Source: Okapia johnstoni (taxonomy: Eukaryota; Chordata; Mammalia; Artiodactyla; Giraffidae). Taken from it: a stretch of DNA of 64,000 nucleotides. Where the stretch lies: contig CM044310.1 of assembly GCA_024291935.2 (NCBI GenBank), positions 84,752,713 through 84,816,712 of the forward strand. The letters are read 5' to 3'. The position numbers and the translations under genes are program-made. The notes beneath the pieces are model-generated. The model did not search any database, was not told the origin of the DNA, and saw only the letters and a list, made by a program, of their open reading frames with translations. Each line of letters starts with the position of its first letter. Position 1 is the first letter of the stretch. Below are positions 54,690 to 64,000 of this stretch, in pieces.

Positions 54690-55345
54690 ACCAAAGAATA
54701 TGATCCAGCAATCCCAGTACTTGGCATATACCCTGAGAATATCACAATTCTAAAAGACTCATGTACCCCCAGTGTTGACAGCAGCACTATTTACAATTGC
54801 CAGGACATGGGAGCAACCTAAATATCCATTGACAGATGAATGAATAAAGAAGATGTGGTACGCAATGGAATATTACTCAATCATAAAAAGGAACAAATTT
54901 GAGTCAGTTGCAATGAGGTGGATGAAGCTAAAGCCTCTTATACGTAATGAAGTGAGTCAGAAAGAAAAAACAAGTATCGTATATTAATACATATATATTG
55001 AATCTAGAAAACTGGTACTCATGAATCTAGTAGAGAACAAATTAGTGGACAAAGTGGGGGAAGGTGAGGGTGGGACAAATAGCATGGACATATATACACT
55101 ATCATGTGTAAAATAGATAGTGGGAAGTGGCTATATAACACAGGGAGCCCAGCCTGATGTTCTGTGATGACCTAGAGGGGTGGGATGGGGGGAGGAGAGG
55201 GAGTCTCAAGATGGAGGGGATAGATATATACATATATATATACATATATACATACATATAATTATGAATTACTCATATTGTTGTATTGCAGAAACCAATG
55301 CAACATTGTAAAGCAATTTTCCACTATTTAAAAAAATTTTAATTC
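54690..55345 (+). mobile_element. L1 (ruminant) ORF2 end and 3' UTR
   Basis: 'ccagcaatcccagtacttgg', 'ccattgacagatgaatgaat', 'ggaatattactcaatcataa' (C-terminal ORF2 region), then a 3' UTR with TA-rich 55220-55262 and 'gcagaaaccaatgcaacatt'. It is 5'-truncated and of the same type as the L1 at 61690-64000. Confidence 0.85.
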
Positions 55346-55656
55346 AATAGAAGAATAAATATTGGAAATATTCACAATATATTGCCAAATGAAAGGAAGT
55401 TATAAAGCATGTAGAGCATAATGTCATTTTTTAAATCTCTATGCTATTTATTGCTATCTGTTGACAAATAAGGACTTGGGCCCCCCACGAGTGGGGAAGT
55501 TCAAGATGCTGGAGTAGAAGGATGTGCGCTCATCTTCTCCTGCGAGAACTTCAAAATTACAACTCGCTGCTGAACAACCATAGACAGGAGAATGTTGGAT
55601 CCCACCAAAAAAGATACCCCACTTCCCAGGGCAAAGGAGAATGCCCAGCAAGGCAG

Positions 55657-55866
55657 TTGTTGTCATTTAGTCGCTAAGCCATGTCCGACTCTTGTGACCC
55701 CATGGACTGTGGCCTGCCAGGCTCCTCTGTCCATGGGATTCTCCAGGCAAGAATATGGGAGTGGGTTGCCATTTCCTTCTCCAGGGGATCTTCCTGATCC
55801 AGAAATGAAACCCGGGTATCCTACATTGCAGACAGATTATTTACCAACTGAGCTACAAGGGAAGAA
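55657..55866 (-). mobile_element. Bov-tA SINE inside BovB 5' region
   Basis: 'ttgttgtcatttagtcgcta', core, and 'ctgagctacaagggaagaac'. It separates BovB 'gcccagcaaggcag' from 'caagatggtaggaggggcaa'. The target duplication is short or diverged ('caagg'/'caaga'). Confidence 0.92.
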
Positions 55867-56972
55867 CCAAGATGGTAGGAGGGGCAAAATCCCATTTAGA
55901 ATCAAGCCCTATACCAGCCAGAGAGGCTTGGAGGGCTCAATCAAAACCTTGTGCACACCAGGAGACCCCACAGAGACTGAGCCAGACCTGCCTTTGAGTG
56001 TTTGAGTGTCTCCTGTGGAGGTTCAGGTCAGCAGTGGCCTGCCACAGGGGCAGGGGCTCTGGGTGCAGCAGACCTGGGTGTGTCATAAGTCTTTTTGGAG
56101 GAGGTCGCCATCAACCCCACCATAGAGCTGCCAGAACTTACACAGGACTGGGGAAATAGACCCTTGGAGGGCACAAACAAAACCTTGTGCACACCAGGAC
56201 CCAGGAGAAAGGAGCAGTGACCCCACAAGAGACTGACCCAGACTTTCCTGTGAGTGTCCAGGAGTCCCTGGTGGAGGCGTGGTTCAGCACTGGCCTGCTG
56301 CAGGGTCGGGGGCACTGAGTGTAGCAGTGCATGCACAGGGACTTTGGAAGGAAGTCACCATTTTCCTCATTACCTCCATCATAGTTTGGTCTCAGGTCAA
56401 ACAACAGGGAGGGAACACAGGCCTGCCCATCAGCAGAAAAATTGGATTAAAGTTTTATTGAGCATGGCCCCGCCCATCAGAAAAAGAACCAGTTTCCCCC
56501 ATAGTCAGTCTCCCCCATCAGGAAGCTTCCATAAGCCTCTTATCCTTATCCATCAGAGGGCAGACCAAATGAAAACCACAATCACAGAAAACTAATCAAA
56601 CTGATCACATGGACCACAGCCTTGTCAACTCAATGAAACTATGAGCCATGCCTTGCAGTGTCATCCAAGATGGACGGGTCATGGTGGAGAGTTCTGACAA
56701 AATGTGGTCCACTGGAGAAGGGAATGGCAAACCACTTCAGTATTCCTGCCTTGAGAATCCCATAAACGTATAAAAAGGCAAAAAGATATGACACTGAAAG
56801 ATGAACTCCCCAAGTCAGTAGGTGCCCAATATGCTACTGGAGAAGAGTGGAGAAATAACTCCAGAAAGAATGAAGAGACAGCCAAAGCAAAAACAACACC
56901 CAGTTGTTTATGTGACTGGTAATGGAAGTGAAGTCCAATGCTGTAAAAAACAATGCTACATAGGAACCTGGA

Positions 56973-58493
56973 ATGTTATGTTCATATCAATGCAAAGATA
57001 TAGAGGAAAACAGTAGAATGGGAAAGACTAGAGATCTCTTCAAGAAAATTAGAGATCCCAAGGGAATATTTCATGCAAAGATTGGCCCAATAAAGGACAG
57101 AAACAGTATGGACCTAACAGAAGCAGAAGATATTAAGAAGAGGTGGCAGGAATACACAGAACTATACAAAAAAGATCTTCACGACCCAGATAATCACGAT
57201 GGTGTGATCACTCACCTAGAGCCAGACATCCTGGAATGTGAAGTCAAGTGGGCCTTAGAAAGCATCACTACGAACAAAGCTAGTGGAGGTGATGGAATTC
57301 CAGTTGAGCTATTTCAAATCCTAAAAGTTGATGTTGTGAAAGTGCTGTACTCAATATGCCAGCAAATTTGGAAAACTCAGCAGTGGCCACAGGACTGGAA
57401 AAGGTCAGTTTTCATTCCAATCCCAAAGAAAGGCAATGCCAAAGAATGCTCAAACTTCTGCACAATTGCACTCATCTTACATGCTAGCCAAGTAATGCCA
57501 AAATTCTCTAAGCCAGGCTTCAACAGTACATGAACCATGAACTTCCAGATGTTCAAGCCGGATTTAGAAAAGGCAGAGGAACCAGAGATCAAATTGCCAA
57601 CATCCATTGGATCATCAGAAAAGCAAGAGAGTTCCAGAAAAACATCTATTTCTGCTTTATTGACTATGCCAAAGCCTTTGACTGTGTGGATCACAACAAA
57701 CTTTGGAAAATTCTGAAAGAGATGGGAATAACAGACCACCTGACCTGCCTCCTGAGAAATCTTTATGCAAGTCAAGAAGTAACAGAACTGGACATGGAAC
57801 AACAGACTGCTTCCAGATTGGGAAAGGAGTATGTCAAGGCTGTATATTGTCACCCTGCTTATTTAACTTATATGCAGAGTACATCATGAGAAACGCTGGG
57901 CTGGAAGAAGCACAAGCTGGAATCAAGATTGCTGGGAGAAATATCAATAACCCAGATACACAGATGACACCACCCTTATGGCAGAAAGTGAAGAGGAACT
58001 AAAAAGCCTCTTGATGAAAGAGGAGAGTGAAAAAGTTGGCTTAAAACTCAACATTCAGAAAACTAAGATCATGGTATCTGGTCCCATCACTTCATGGTAA
58101 ATACATGGAGAAACAATGGAAACAGAGAGTGACTTTATTTTGGGGGGCTCCAAAATCACTGCAGATGGTGACTGCAGTCATGAAATTAAAAGACACTTGC
58201 TCCTTGGAAGAAAAGCTATGACCAACCTAGATAGCATATTAAAAAGCAGAGACATTACTTTGCTGACAAAAGTCCATCTAGTCAAAGCTATGGTTTTTCC
58301 AGTAGTCATGTATGAATGTGAGAGTTGGACTATAAAAAAAGCTGAGTGTGACAGAATTGATGCTTTTGAACAGTGGTGTTGGAGAAGACTCTTGAGAGTC
58401 CCTTGGACTGCAAGGAGAGCAAACCAGTCAATCCTAAAGGAAATCAGTCGTGAATATTCATTGGAAGGACAAATGCTGAAGCTGAAGTTCTAA
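56973..58493 (+). pseudogene. BovB ORF2 remnant (RT and C-terminus), active site mutated
   Basis: Frame 1 (56973-57533) holds GKTRDLFKKIRD and ECEVKWALESITTNKASGGD. Frame 2 (57530-57889) holds GFRKGRGTRDQIA and FIDYAKAFDCVDH. Frame 3 (57703-58002) holds GCILSPCLFNLYAEYIMRNA. The C-terminus (58116-58493) holds RDITLLTKVHLVKAMVFPVV. The catalytic box now reads YTDD instead of YADD (57957-57968) and lies out of frame with what precedes it. With the frameshifts and the missing endonuclease, the copy cannot make active protein. Confidence 0.92.
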
Positions 58494-58888
58494 TACTTTG
58501 GCCATCTGATGCAAAGAACTGACTCATTGGAAAGGATTCTGATGCTGGGAAAGACTGAAGGCAGGAGGAGAAGGGGGCAGTAGAGGATGAGGTGGCTGGA
58601 TGGCATCACTGACTCAATGGACATGAATCTCAACAAACTCCAGGAGATGGTGAAGGACAAGAAAGCCTGGTTTGCTGCAGTCCATGGGGTCGCAGAGAGT
58701 CAGACACAACTTAGTGACTGAACAACAACAAATAGATAAAATTTATATTATTTTTCAATAAACATAGATTAATCTATATATGTAGTGATTATCTCTGGGT
58801 AGGATAGTGAAGTAATATTCTAAATAGATAATATATAATATTTTTAATATTTCTGTTCTTGTATTTCATATCTTCTGCCTTGATTAGT

Positions 58889-59131
58889 ATTACTTTTATG
58901 CGTGCATGCTTAGCTGCTTCAGTCATGTCCAATTCTTTGCGACTATATGGACTGTAGCCCGCCAGGCTCCTCCGTCCATGGGATTCTCCAGGCAAGAATA
59001 CTGGAGTGGGTTGCCATGCCCTTTTCCAGGGATCTTCCTGATCCAGGGATCGAACCCACATCTCTTATGTCTCCTGCATTGCAGGCAGGTTCTATACCAC
59101 TAGCACCACCTGGGAAGCCCATTACTTTTAT
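58889..59131 (-). mobile_element. Bov-tA SINE with perfect 11-bp target duplication
   Basis: Body 58900-59120. 'attacttttat' is at 58889-58899 and 59121-59131. The long-head variant. Confidence 0.95.
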
Positions 59132-60092
59132 AAATAAGTTGAAAAATTAATCTAAAAATAAAGCCTAATACCTATTCAGTCCCAAGACTGAGACATTGTG
59201 GATGTCTAGCCTGTTTCCTAGTATGCTTTTAAAATGGAAAACTAGGGTATGACTACTTGGGGTCCCCTCTAGAACTGAAGGATTTTTAGTGGTATAAGAA
59301 GACTCCATGATGATTTAATGGAACCCTTTCATTGGAAATATTGGAAAATTGCGTCCTAGAAAGAAAAGTGACTTGCCCAAATTCACACAGCTACAATACC
59401 GGTGAGTCGCTTATAAAAACCAAGGTTGCAGCTACACAAAACCAAAATCATCCTCTCATTCAAGCAATGTGCCAAGAATTGGGTACTTTGGGCATGGAGA
59501 AGGAACCAGCAGGGCACACTTTCTAGCTAGAGTTGATGCCTAAAGATCTACAAAACTACATGCCCTATTTGTACAAGGTCCAAGCACAGATCAGATCAGT
59601 GGCCAAGATCAAAACACGTAGCCTCACCTTGGTGAAAAGAGGCCATCTGACTATGGCTAAAGTCTGAATACCACTTACAATATCCATGTCGTTAGATTGC
59701 TCAGTAGTCCCTTCACGCTGTAAAGAATTTTTTTTGTAGACAACCGACAGCAAAGCTAGATCCAGTATAATCACTGGCCTCAGCAACCATCCTGAAGTTT
59801 CCCCCTTGAGCACCAAAGGAGCGACAGTCAAGGTCGGGGAGCTCCTAGCCCGCTAACTCCCCCTAAAAACCCACGAGCCAAATCTATGGCAGTTGTCTAT
59901 GCAAGGTGAAATGGATCTGTTTCAAAAATTGCTTTCTGATCAAGAGGAACAACTTAACCATAGTCATACCATGTCAGAACTGTCCAAGTCTCTTGCTTTA
60001 CAAATGAGGAAATTGAGATGCTTCCATTCTTAGTATGTGTTCCTAATCTTGTCCCCCCTCTGCCCCATGGAAGAACCAATGTCTTCTTCCTT
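59132..60092. other. Unassigned; MIR fragment at 59330-59420
   Basis: 'gtgacttgcccaaattcaca' (59369-59388) marks a MIR. 59540-59960 is repeat-free, with a few CpGs ('aaggtcggggagctcctagc') and no confident coding frame. 'ttgctttacaaatgaggaaa' near 59993 is a second MIR hint. Confidence 0.4.
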
Positions 60093-60298
60093 TATTGCTG
60101 TTGTTTAATTGCTAAGTCTTGTCCAACTCTTTTTCTACTGTAGCCCACCAGGCTCCTCTGTCCATGGGATTCTCCGGGAAAGAACACTGGAGTGGGTTGC
60201 CATCTCCTTCTCCAGGGGAATCTTCCCAACCCAGGGATCAAACCTGCATCTCCTGCTCAGCAGGTGGATTCTTTACCACTGAGCGATCAGGGAAGTCC
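60093..60298 (-). mobile_element. Bov-tA SINE
   Basis: 'tgctgttgtttaattgctaa', 'gtcttgtccaactctttttc', core, and 'gagcgatcagggaagtcct'. Confidence 0.92.
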
Positions 60299-61304
60299 TG
60301 TATTCTCCCTTACTACACTATAAACTCCAAAAGAACAAGGACCACGGCTCTCTTATTTGCTGAGATGGCTAGACAGATCCAAGCTTGGATACACTAATAG
60401 ATATCCACTATTAGAGATCATGGTAATGTCAGAGCTAAGACTAGAATCCAAATCTTCTAATATCCAGCCCAGTTGTCCCAAATATTTGATAGTCAAGCCT
60501 CATTATGTTCAGAAAGTGTTGCCCATATTGGTAATCCACCACATCAACACACTTGCCATAAAAGGGCTATTGGCCATTTCCAAAAATGAAATTCACCCTT
60601 GAAGTATAAAGATCTATCACTCACTGGATTTTCAAAAGAAATATACACCTATTCATTTATTCAACAAATAATTTCTGAGCACCTTAGGTACCAGTTACTG
60701 TGCCAGCCGTTTGCCACATGTTGTTGGGGTTTTAGGATTATATATGATGTTATTTTCATCTATCTATTTTCTTAACAGTCTTTAACATTACAGCCACATT
60801 TATAAATTTTAGAAAAATCTTTAAGAGAACATTTCAAAATAAATAACATTCCATATGCTCTGCAATTTTTTAAACTTTCAGAGTTGCAACAATATCTAGG
60901 GAGGGTTAAACCTGCCAAGTAATTATTGGAGGACAAAATTGAGATTAATCTGTAAGTACTGATTCAAGTGTAGAAAATGGGTCTCATGATCATGGACACT
61001 TGTCATATTCTGAGTACACATTCCAGCAGCAGAACCTGTTTCCTGCACTTGGGGCCCATTATTCCTAATTCCCTAGAAATTAGCAATCAGAAGGTGTCTG
61101 CCTGAAACCAGCGACAGGAATGTTAATATGGACTAAGGTGAGCTTCTCAAGGGCAGTAACTGTGGCCACAGAAACCAAGCAAAGGGTAGAGCTCCTGGCA
61201 GTGGGAGTAGACAGTTTTTTAAATCAAAGACTTGAGGGCTGAATTCATCAAGTAGTGAATTTCAAGAAAATCAAAAGTGGTTGAAGAATGGCAGTGAGGT
61301 CTTC
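60299..61304. other. Unassigned; L2 fragment at 60645-60730
   Basis: 'attcatttattcaacaaata' and 'ccttaggtaccagttactgt' are an L2 3' end (minus). No gene in the rest. Confidence 0.45.
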
Positions 61305-61620
61305 TGGCCATTTGAACTATCCCTTGTACAGCAAGGAGATCAAACCAGTCAAATCAACCCTGAATATTCATTGGAAAGACTGATGCTGAAGCTGAAGCTC
61401 CAGTACTTTGGCCACCTGATGAGAAGAGCTGATGCTCTGGGAAAGATTGAAGGCAGGAGGAGGAGACAACAGAGAATCAGATGGTTGGATGGCATCACCA
61501 ACTCAATGGACATGGGTTTGAGGAAGCTCCAGGAGGTGGTGAAGGACAGGGAAGGCTGACATGCTGCAGTCCATGGGGTTACAAAGAGTCGAACACAACT
61601 TGGCAACCGAACAACAACAG
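61305..61620 (+). mobile_element. BovB LINE 3' fragment with internal deletion
   Basis: A short 'tttgaactatcccttgtaca' replaces the usual longer segment. Then 'gctgaagctgaagctccagt', 'ctttggccacctgatgagaa', and the end 'cgaacacaacttggcaaccg' with (AAC)n. Confidence 0.9.
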
Positions 61621-61689
61621 TGTTCTAAAAAACATTGTCTCCCTACAGCTCTTCCCTGACACCACTTTTAGTCCATTGCTTTATTTTTC

Positions 61690-63858
61690 CACTTTTTAAA
61701 AAATTTATTTATTTTTTAATTGAAAGATAATTGCTTTACAGAAGTTTGTTGTTTTCTGTAAAACCTCAACATGAATCAGCCATAGGTATACATATATCCC
61801 CTCACTTTTGAATCTCACTCCCATGTCCCTCCCCATCCCACCCATCTAGGTTGATACAGAGCCCCTGTTTGAGTTTCCTGAGCCATACAGCAAATTCCCA
61901 TTGGTTATATATTTTGCGTATGGTAATGCAAGTTTCCATGTTACTCTTTCCATACATCTCAGCCTCTCCTCCCCTCTCCCCATGTCCATAAGTCTATTCT
62001 CTATGTCTGTTTCTCCATTGCTGCTCTGTAAATAAATTCTTCAGTACCATTTTTCTAGATTGTATATATGCGTTAGAATGTGACATTTATCTTTCTCTTT
62101 CTCACTTACTTCACTCTGTATAATAGGTTCTAGGTTCATCCACTTCATTAGAACTGACTCAAATGCATTCCTTTTTATGGCTGAGTAATATTCCATTGTG
62201 AATATGTACCACTAATTCTTTATCCATTCATCTGTCAATGGACATATAGGTTGTTTCCATGTTCTAGATATTGTAAACAGTGCCGCAATGAATAATGGGA
62301 TGCATGTGTCCTTTTCAATTTTGGTTTCCTCAGGGTATATGCCTAGGAGTGGGATGGCTGGGTCATATGGTGGTTTTATTCCTAGTTTACCATCTTCCAT
62401 AGTGGCTGTATCAGTTTACATTCCCATCAACAGTGCAAGAGCATTCCCTTTGCTCCACACCCTCTCCAGCATTTATCGTTTGTAGACTTTTTGATGATGG
62501 CCATTCTGACTGGTGTGAGGTGATATCTCATTGTAGTTTTGATTTGCATTTCTGAAATAATGAGCGATGTTGAGCATCTTTTCATGTGTTTGTTAGCCAT
62601 CTGTATATCCTCTTTGGAGAAATGCCTGTGTAGGTCTTTTTCCCACTTTTTGATTGGGTTTCTATTTTTCTGGTATTGAGTTGTATGAGTTGCTTGTATA
62701 TTTTGAGAATTAACCCTTTGTCGGTTGTTTCATTTGCTATTATTTTCTCCCATTCTGAAGGCTTTCTTTTCACCTTGTTTATAGATTCCTTTGCTATGCA
62801 AAATCTTTCAAGTTTAATCAGGTCCCACTTGTTTACTTTTGTTTTTATTCCCATTACTCTAGGAGGTGGGTCATAGAGGATCTTGCTTTATGTCATTGAG
62901 TGTCCTGCCTATGTTTTCCTCTAAGAGTCTTATAGTTTCTGGTCTTACATTTAGGTCTTTAATCCATTTTGAGTTTATCTTTGTGTATGGTGTTAGGAAG
63001 TGTTCTAATTTCATTCTTTTACATGTAGCTGTCCAGTTTTTCCAGCACCGTTTATTGAAGAGGCTGTCTTTGCCCCATGGTATATTCTTGCCTCCTTTGT
63101 CAAAAATAAGGTACCCATAGTTGCATGAGTTTATTTCTGAGCTTTCTATCTTGTTGCATTGGTCTATATTTCTGCTGTTGTGCCAGTACCATACTGTCTT
63201 GATGACTGTAGCTTTGTAGTATAGTCTGAAGTCAGGAAGGTTGATTCCTCCAGCTCCATTCTTCTTTTTTAAGACTGCTTTGGCTATTCAGGGTCTTTTG
63301 TATGAATTGTGAAATTTTTTATTCTAGTTCTGTGAAAAATGCCATTGGTAATTTGATAGGAATCACATTGAATCTGTAGATTGCATTTGGTAGTATAGTC
63401 ATTTTCACAGTATTGATTCTTCTTTCCCAGGAACATGGAATATCTCTCGATCTGTTTATGTTGTCTTTGATTTCTTTCATCAGTGTCTTATAATCTTCTG
63501 TGTACAGTTCTTTTGTCATCTTGGGTAAGTTTATTCCTAGATATATAATTCTTTTTGTTGCAATAGTGAATGGGATTGATTCCTTGATTTCTCTTTTTGA
63601 TTTTTCATTGTTAGTATACAGAAATGCAAGTGATTTCTGTGTATTGGATTTTGTATCCCACAATTTTGCTAAATTCACTGATTAGCTCTAGTAATTTCTT
63701 GATACTATCTCTAGGGTCTTCTATGTACAGTATCATGTCATCTGCAGTGAGAGATTTACTTATTCTTTTCCAATCTGGATTCTTTTTATTTCTTTTTCTT
63801 CTCTGATTTCTATAGTTAGGACTTCCAGAACTATGTTGAATAATAGTGGTGAAAGTGG
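61690..63858 (-). mobile_element. 5'-truncated L1, 2.2 kb
   Basis: The T-rich 3' end is at 61690-61720, the 3' UTR at 61725-62190 ('aattgctttacagaagtttg', 'cagcaaattcccattggtta'), then ORF2 in reverse up to the reverse-transcriptase core. It breaks off at 'aatagtggtgaaagtgg'. The relatively clean sequence suggests a ruminant-lineage L1. Confidence 0.9.
62212..63805 (-). pseudogene. L1 ORF2 C-terminal two-thirds remnant
   Basis: In minus order: the RT active-site region has ADDMILYIEDPRDS (the ADD codons are 63745-63737; the residue before it is Thr, where L1 normally has Phe). Next is the frame 63678-63319 ([18 protein letters not shown]), then 62854-62582 (KWDLIKLERFCIAKESINKV), then 62400-62212 (PPYDPAIPLLGIYPE). 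Frameshifts separate them. L1 ORF2 protein nicks target DNA and reverse-transcribes its own RNA; this copy lacks the endonuclease and is dead. Confidence 0.88.
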
Positions 63859-64000
63859 CCAAGGAAACCAGAATTGAAAGAGACATGTGTACCCCAGTGT
63901 TCATCACAGCACTGTTTACAATAGCTAGGACATGGAAGCAACCTAGATGTCCATCAGCAGATGAATGTATAAGAAAGTTGTAGTACATATACACAATGTA
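63859..64000 (+). mobile_element. Second L1 fragment in opposite orientation, cut by window end
   Basis: From 'aggaaaccagaattgaaaga' onward the sequence reads L1 ORF2 C-terminal region in sense: 'gtgttcatcacagcactgtt', 'ggacatggaagcaacctaga', 'gtccatcagcagatgaatgt'. It overlaps in L1 coordinates with 62200-62300 of the minus-strand copy. Confidence 0.85.

Larger units (their letters stand above)
55490..58733 (+). mobile_element. Long BovB LINE: both ends present, endonuclease deleted
   Basis: Begins with BovB 5' sequence ('aagttcaagatgctggagta') and continues through the 5' region ('aggacccaggagaaaggagc', 'ccgcccatcagaaaaagaac'). It reaches the start of the endonuclease ('ataggaacctggaatgttat', 56960) and then jumps near 56985-56997 directly to the segment just before the reverse transcriptase. 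About 1 kb is missing, judged from memory of the BovB layout. It ends with the 3' tail 'cacaacttagtgactgaaca' and (ACA)n. A Bov-tA interrupts the 5' part. This is the most complete BovB in the window. Confidence 0.9.

Noticed and set aside
57377..57853. 158-codon minus-strand frame
   Set aside because: Antisense to BovB reverse transcriptase at 56973-57889. The same antisense product type appears opposite the other BovB.
63611..64000. Twin-priming (5' inversion) of a single L1
   Set aside because: The inverted part would have to come from upstream of the break point; instead it comes from the downstream ORF2 end.

Overview
This 64 kb window is vertebrate nuclear DNA from a bovid ruminant (cattle, sheep, goat or a relative; I cannot tell which). 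The diagnosis rests on repeats found only in ruminants: BovB (RTE-type) LINEs, tRNA/BovB chimeric Bov-tA SINEs and one BOV-A2 SINE. These sit beside artiodactyl CHR (tRNA-Glu) SINEs and older mammalian layers (L1, L2, MIR, MaLR LTRs, Tigger DNA transposons). I found no host protein-coding exon, no true tRNA, rRNA or other RNA gene and no CpG island. The window is most simply read as intergenic or deep intronic. The open reading frames longer than about 100 codons are reverse-transcriptase remnants, frames antisense to them, or chance frames through SINEs and LTRs.

Layout. 1-1.7 kb is unassigned. 1.7-4.1 kb is an ancient L1 ORF2 remnant cut by five later insertions. 4.5-12.7 kb alternates Bov-tA, CHR and MIR elements with a second old L1 (9.6-11.4 kb). 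13-15.6 kb holds an AT-rich hairpin, a MIR split by a Bov-tA, and a BOV-A2. 15.9-17.8 kb is a fossil of an ERV-L-like retroviral pol on the minus strand, interrupted by two SINEs. 19-25.5 kb has a MaLR LTR, a Tigger element and L1 tails. 26.9-27.2 kb is a degenerate ~70-bp tandem array. 28.4-29.1 kb is a Tigger remnant with a transposase helix-turn-helix piece. 30.6-31.3 kb is an L2 broken by a small processed retrocopy with a perfect 17-bp target duplication.

35.6-36.4 kb is an LTR containing a SINE inside a SINE. 37.8-38.3 kb and 41.4-43.0 kb are BovB copies in opposite orientation. 39.4-39.7 kb is repeat-free and dense in TAAT motifs. 47.3-48.2 kb is an MST-like LTR with two SINEs. 48.6-50.3 kb is a four-level nest (MLT1, then L1, then a solo retroviral LTR, then a SINE). 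50.9-52.5 kb carries two LTR ends of one family facing opposite ways. 53.5-53.9 kb is a short TA-flanked Tigger-like element. 55.5-58.7 kb is a long BovB that keeps its 5' region and 3' end but has lost its endonuclease. 61.7-64.0 kb is a 5'-truncated L1 meeting a second L1 in opposite orientation at the window edge.

There are no cooperating genes to describe. The biology is the succession of retrotransposition: MIR, L2, Tigger and old L1 first, then MaLR LTRs, then CHR SINEs and artiodactyl L1, then BovB with its parasite Bov-tA, plus ruminant retroviral LTRs. More than a dozen clean target-site duplications let individual insertion events be placed in order. I see no sign of an undescribed molecular system. 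The best leads are the retrocopy at 30.8 kb, the tandem array at 26.9 kb, the TAAT-rich block at 39.4 kb, the nested stack at 48.6 kb and the fossil pol at 16-17.7 kb. Family names come from memory of consensus features, not from a RepeatMasker run, and boundaries are good to a few bases only where a target duplication is given.
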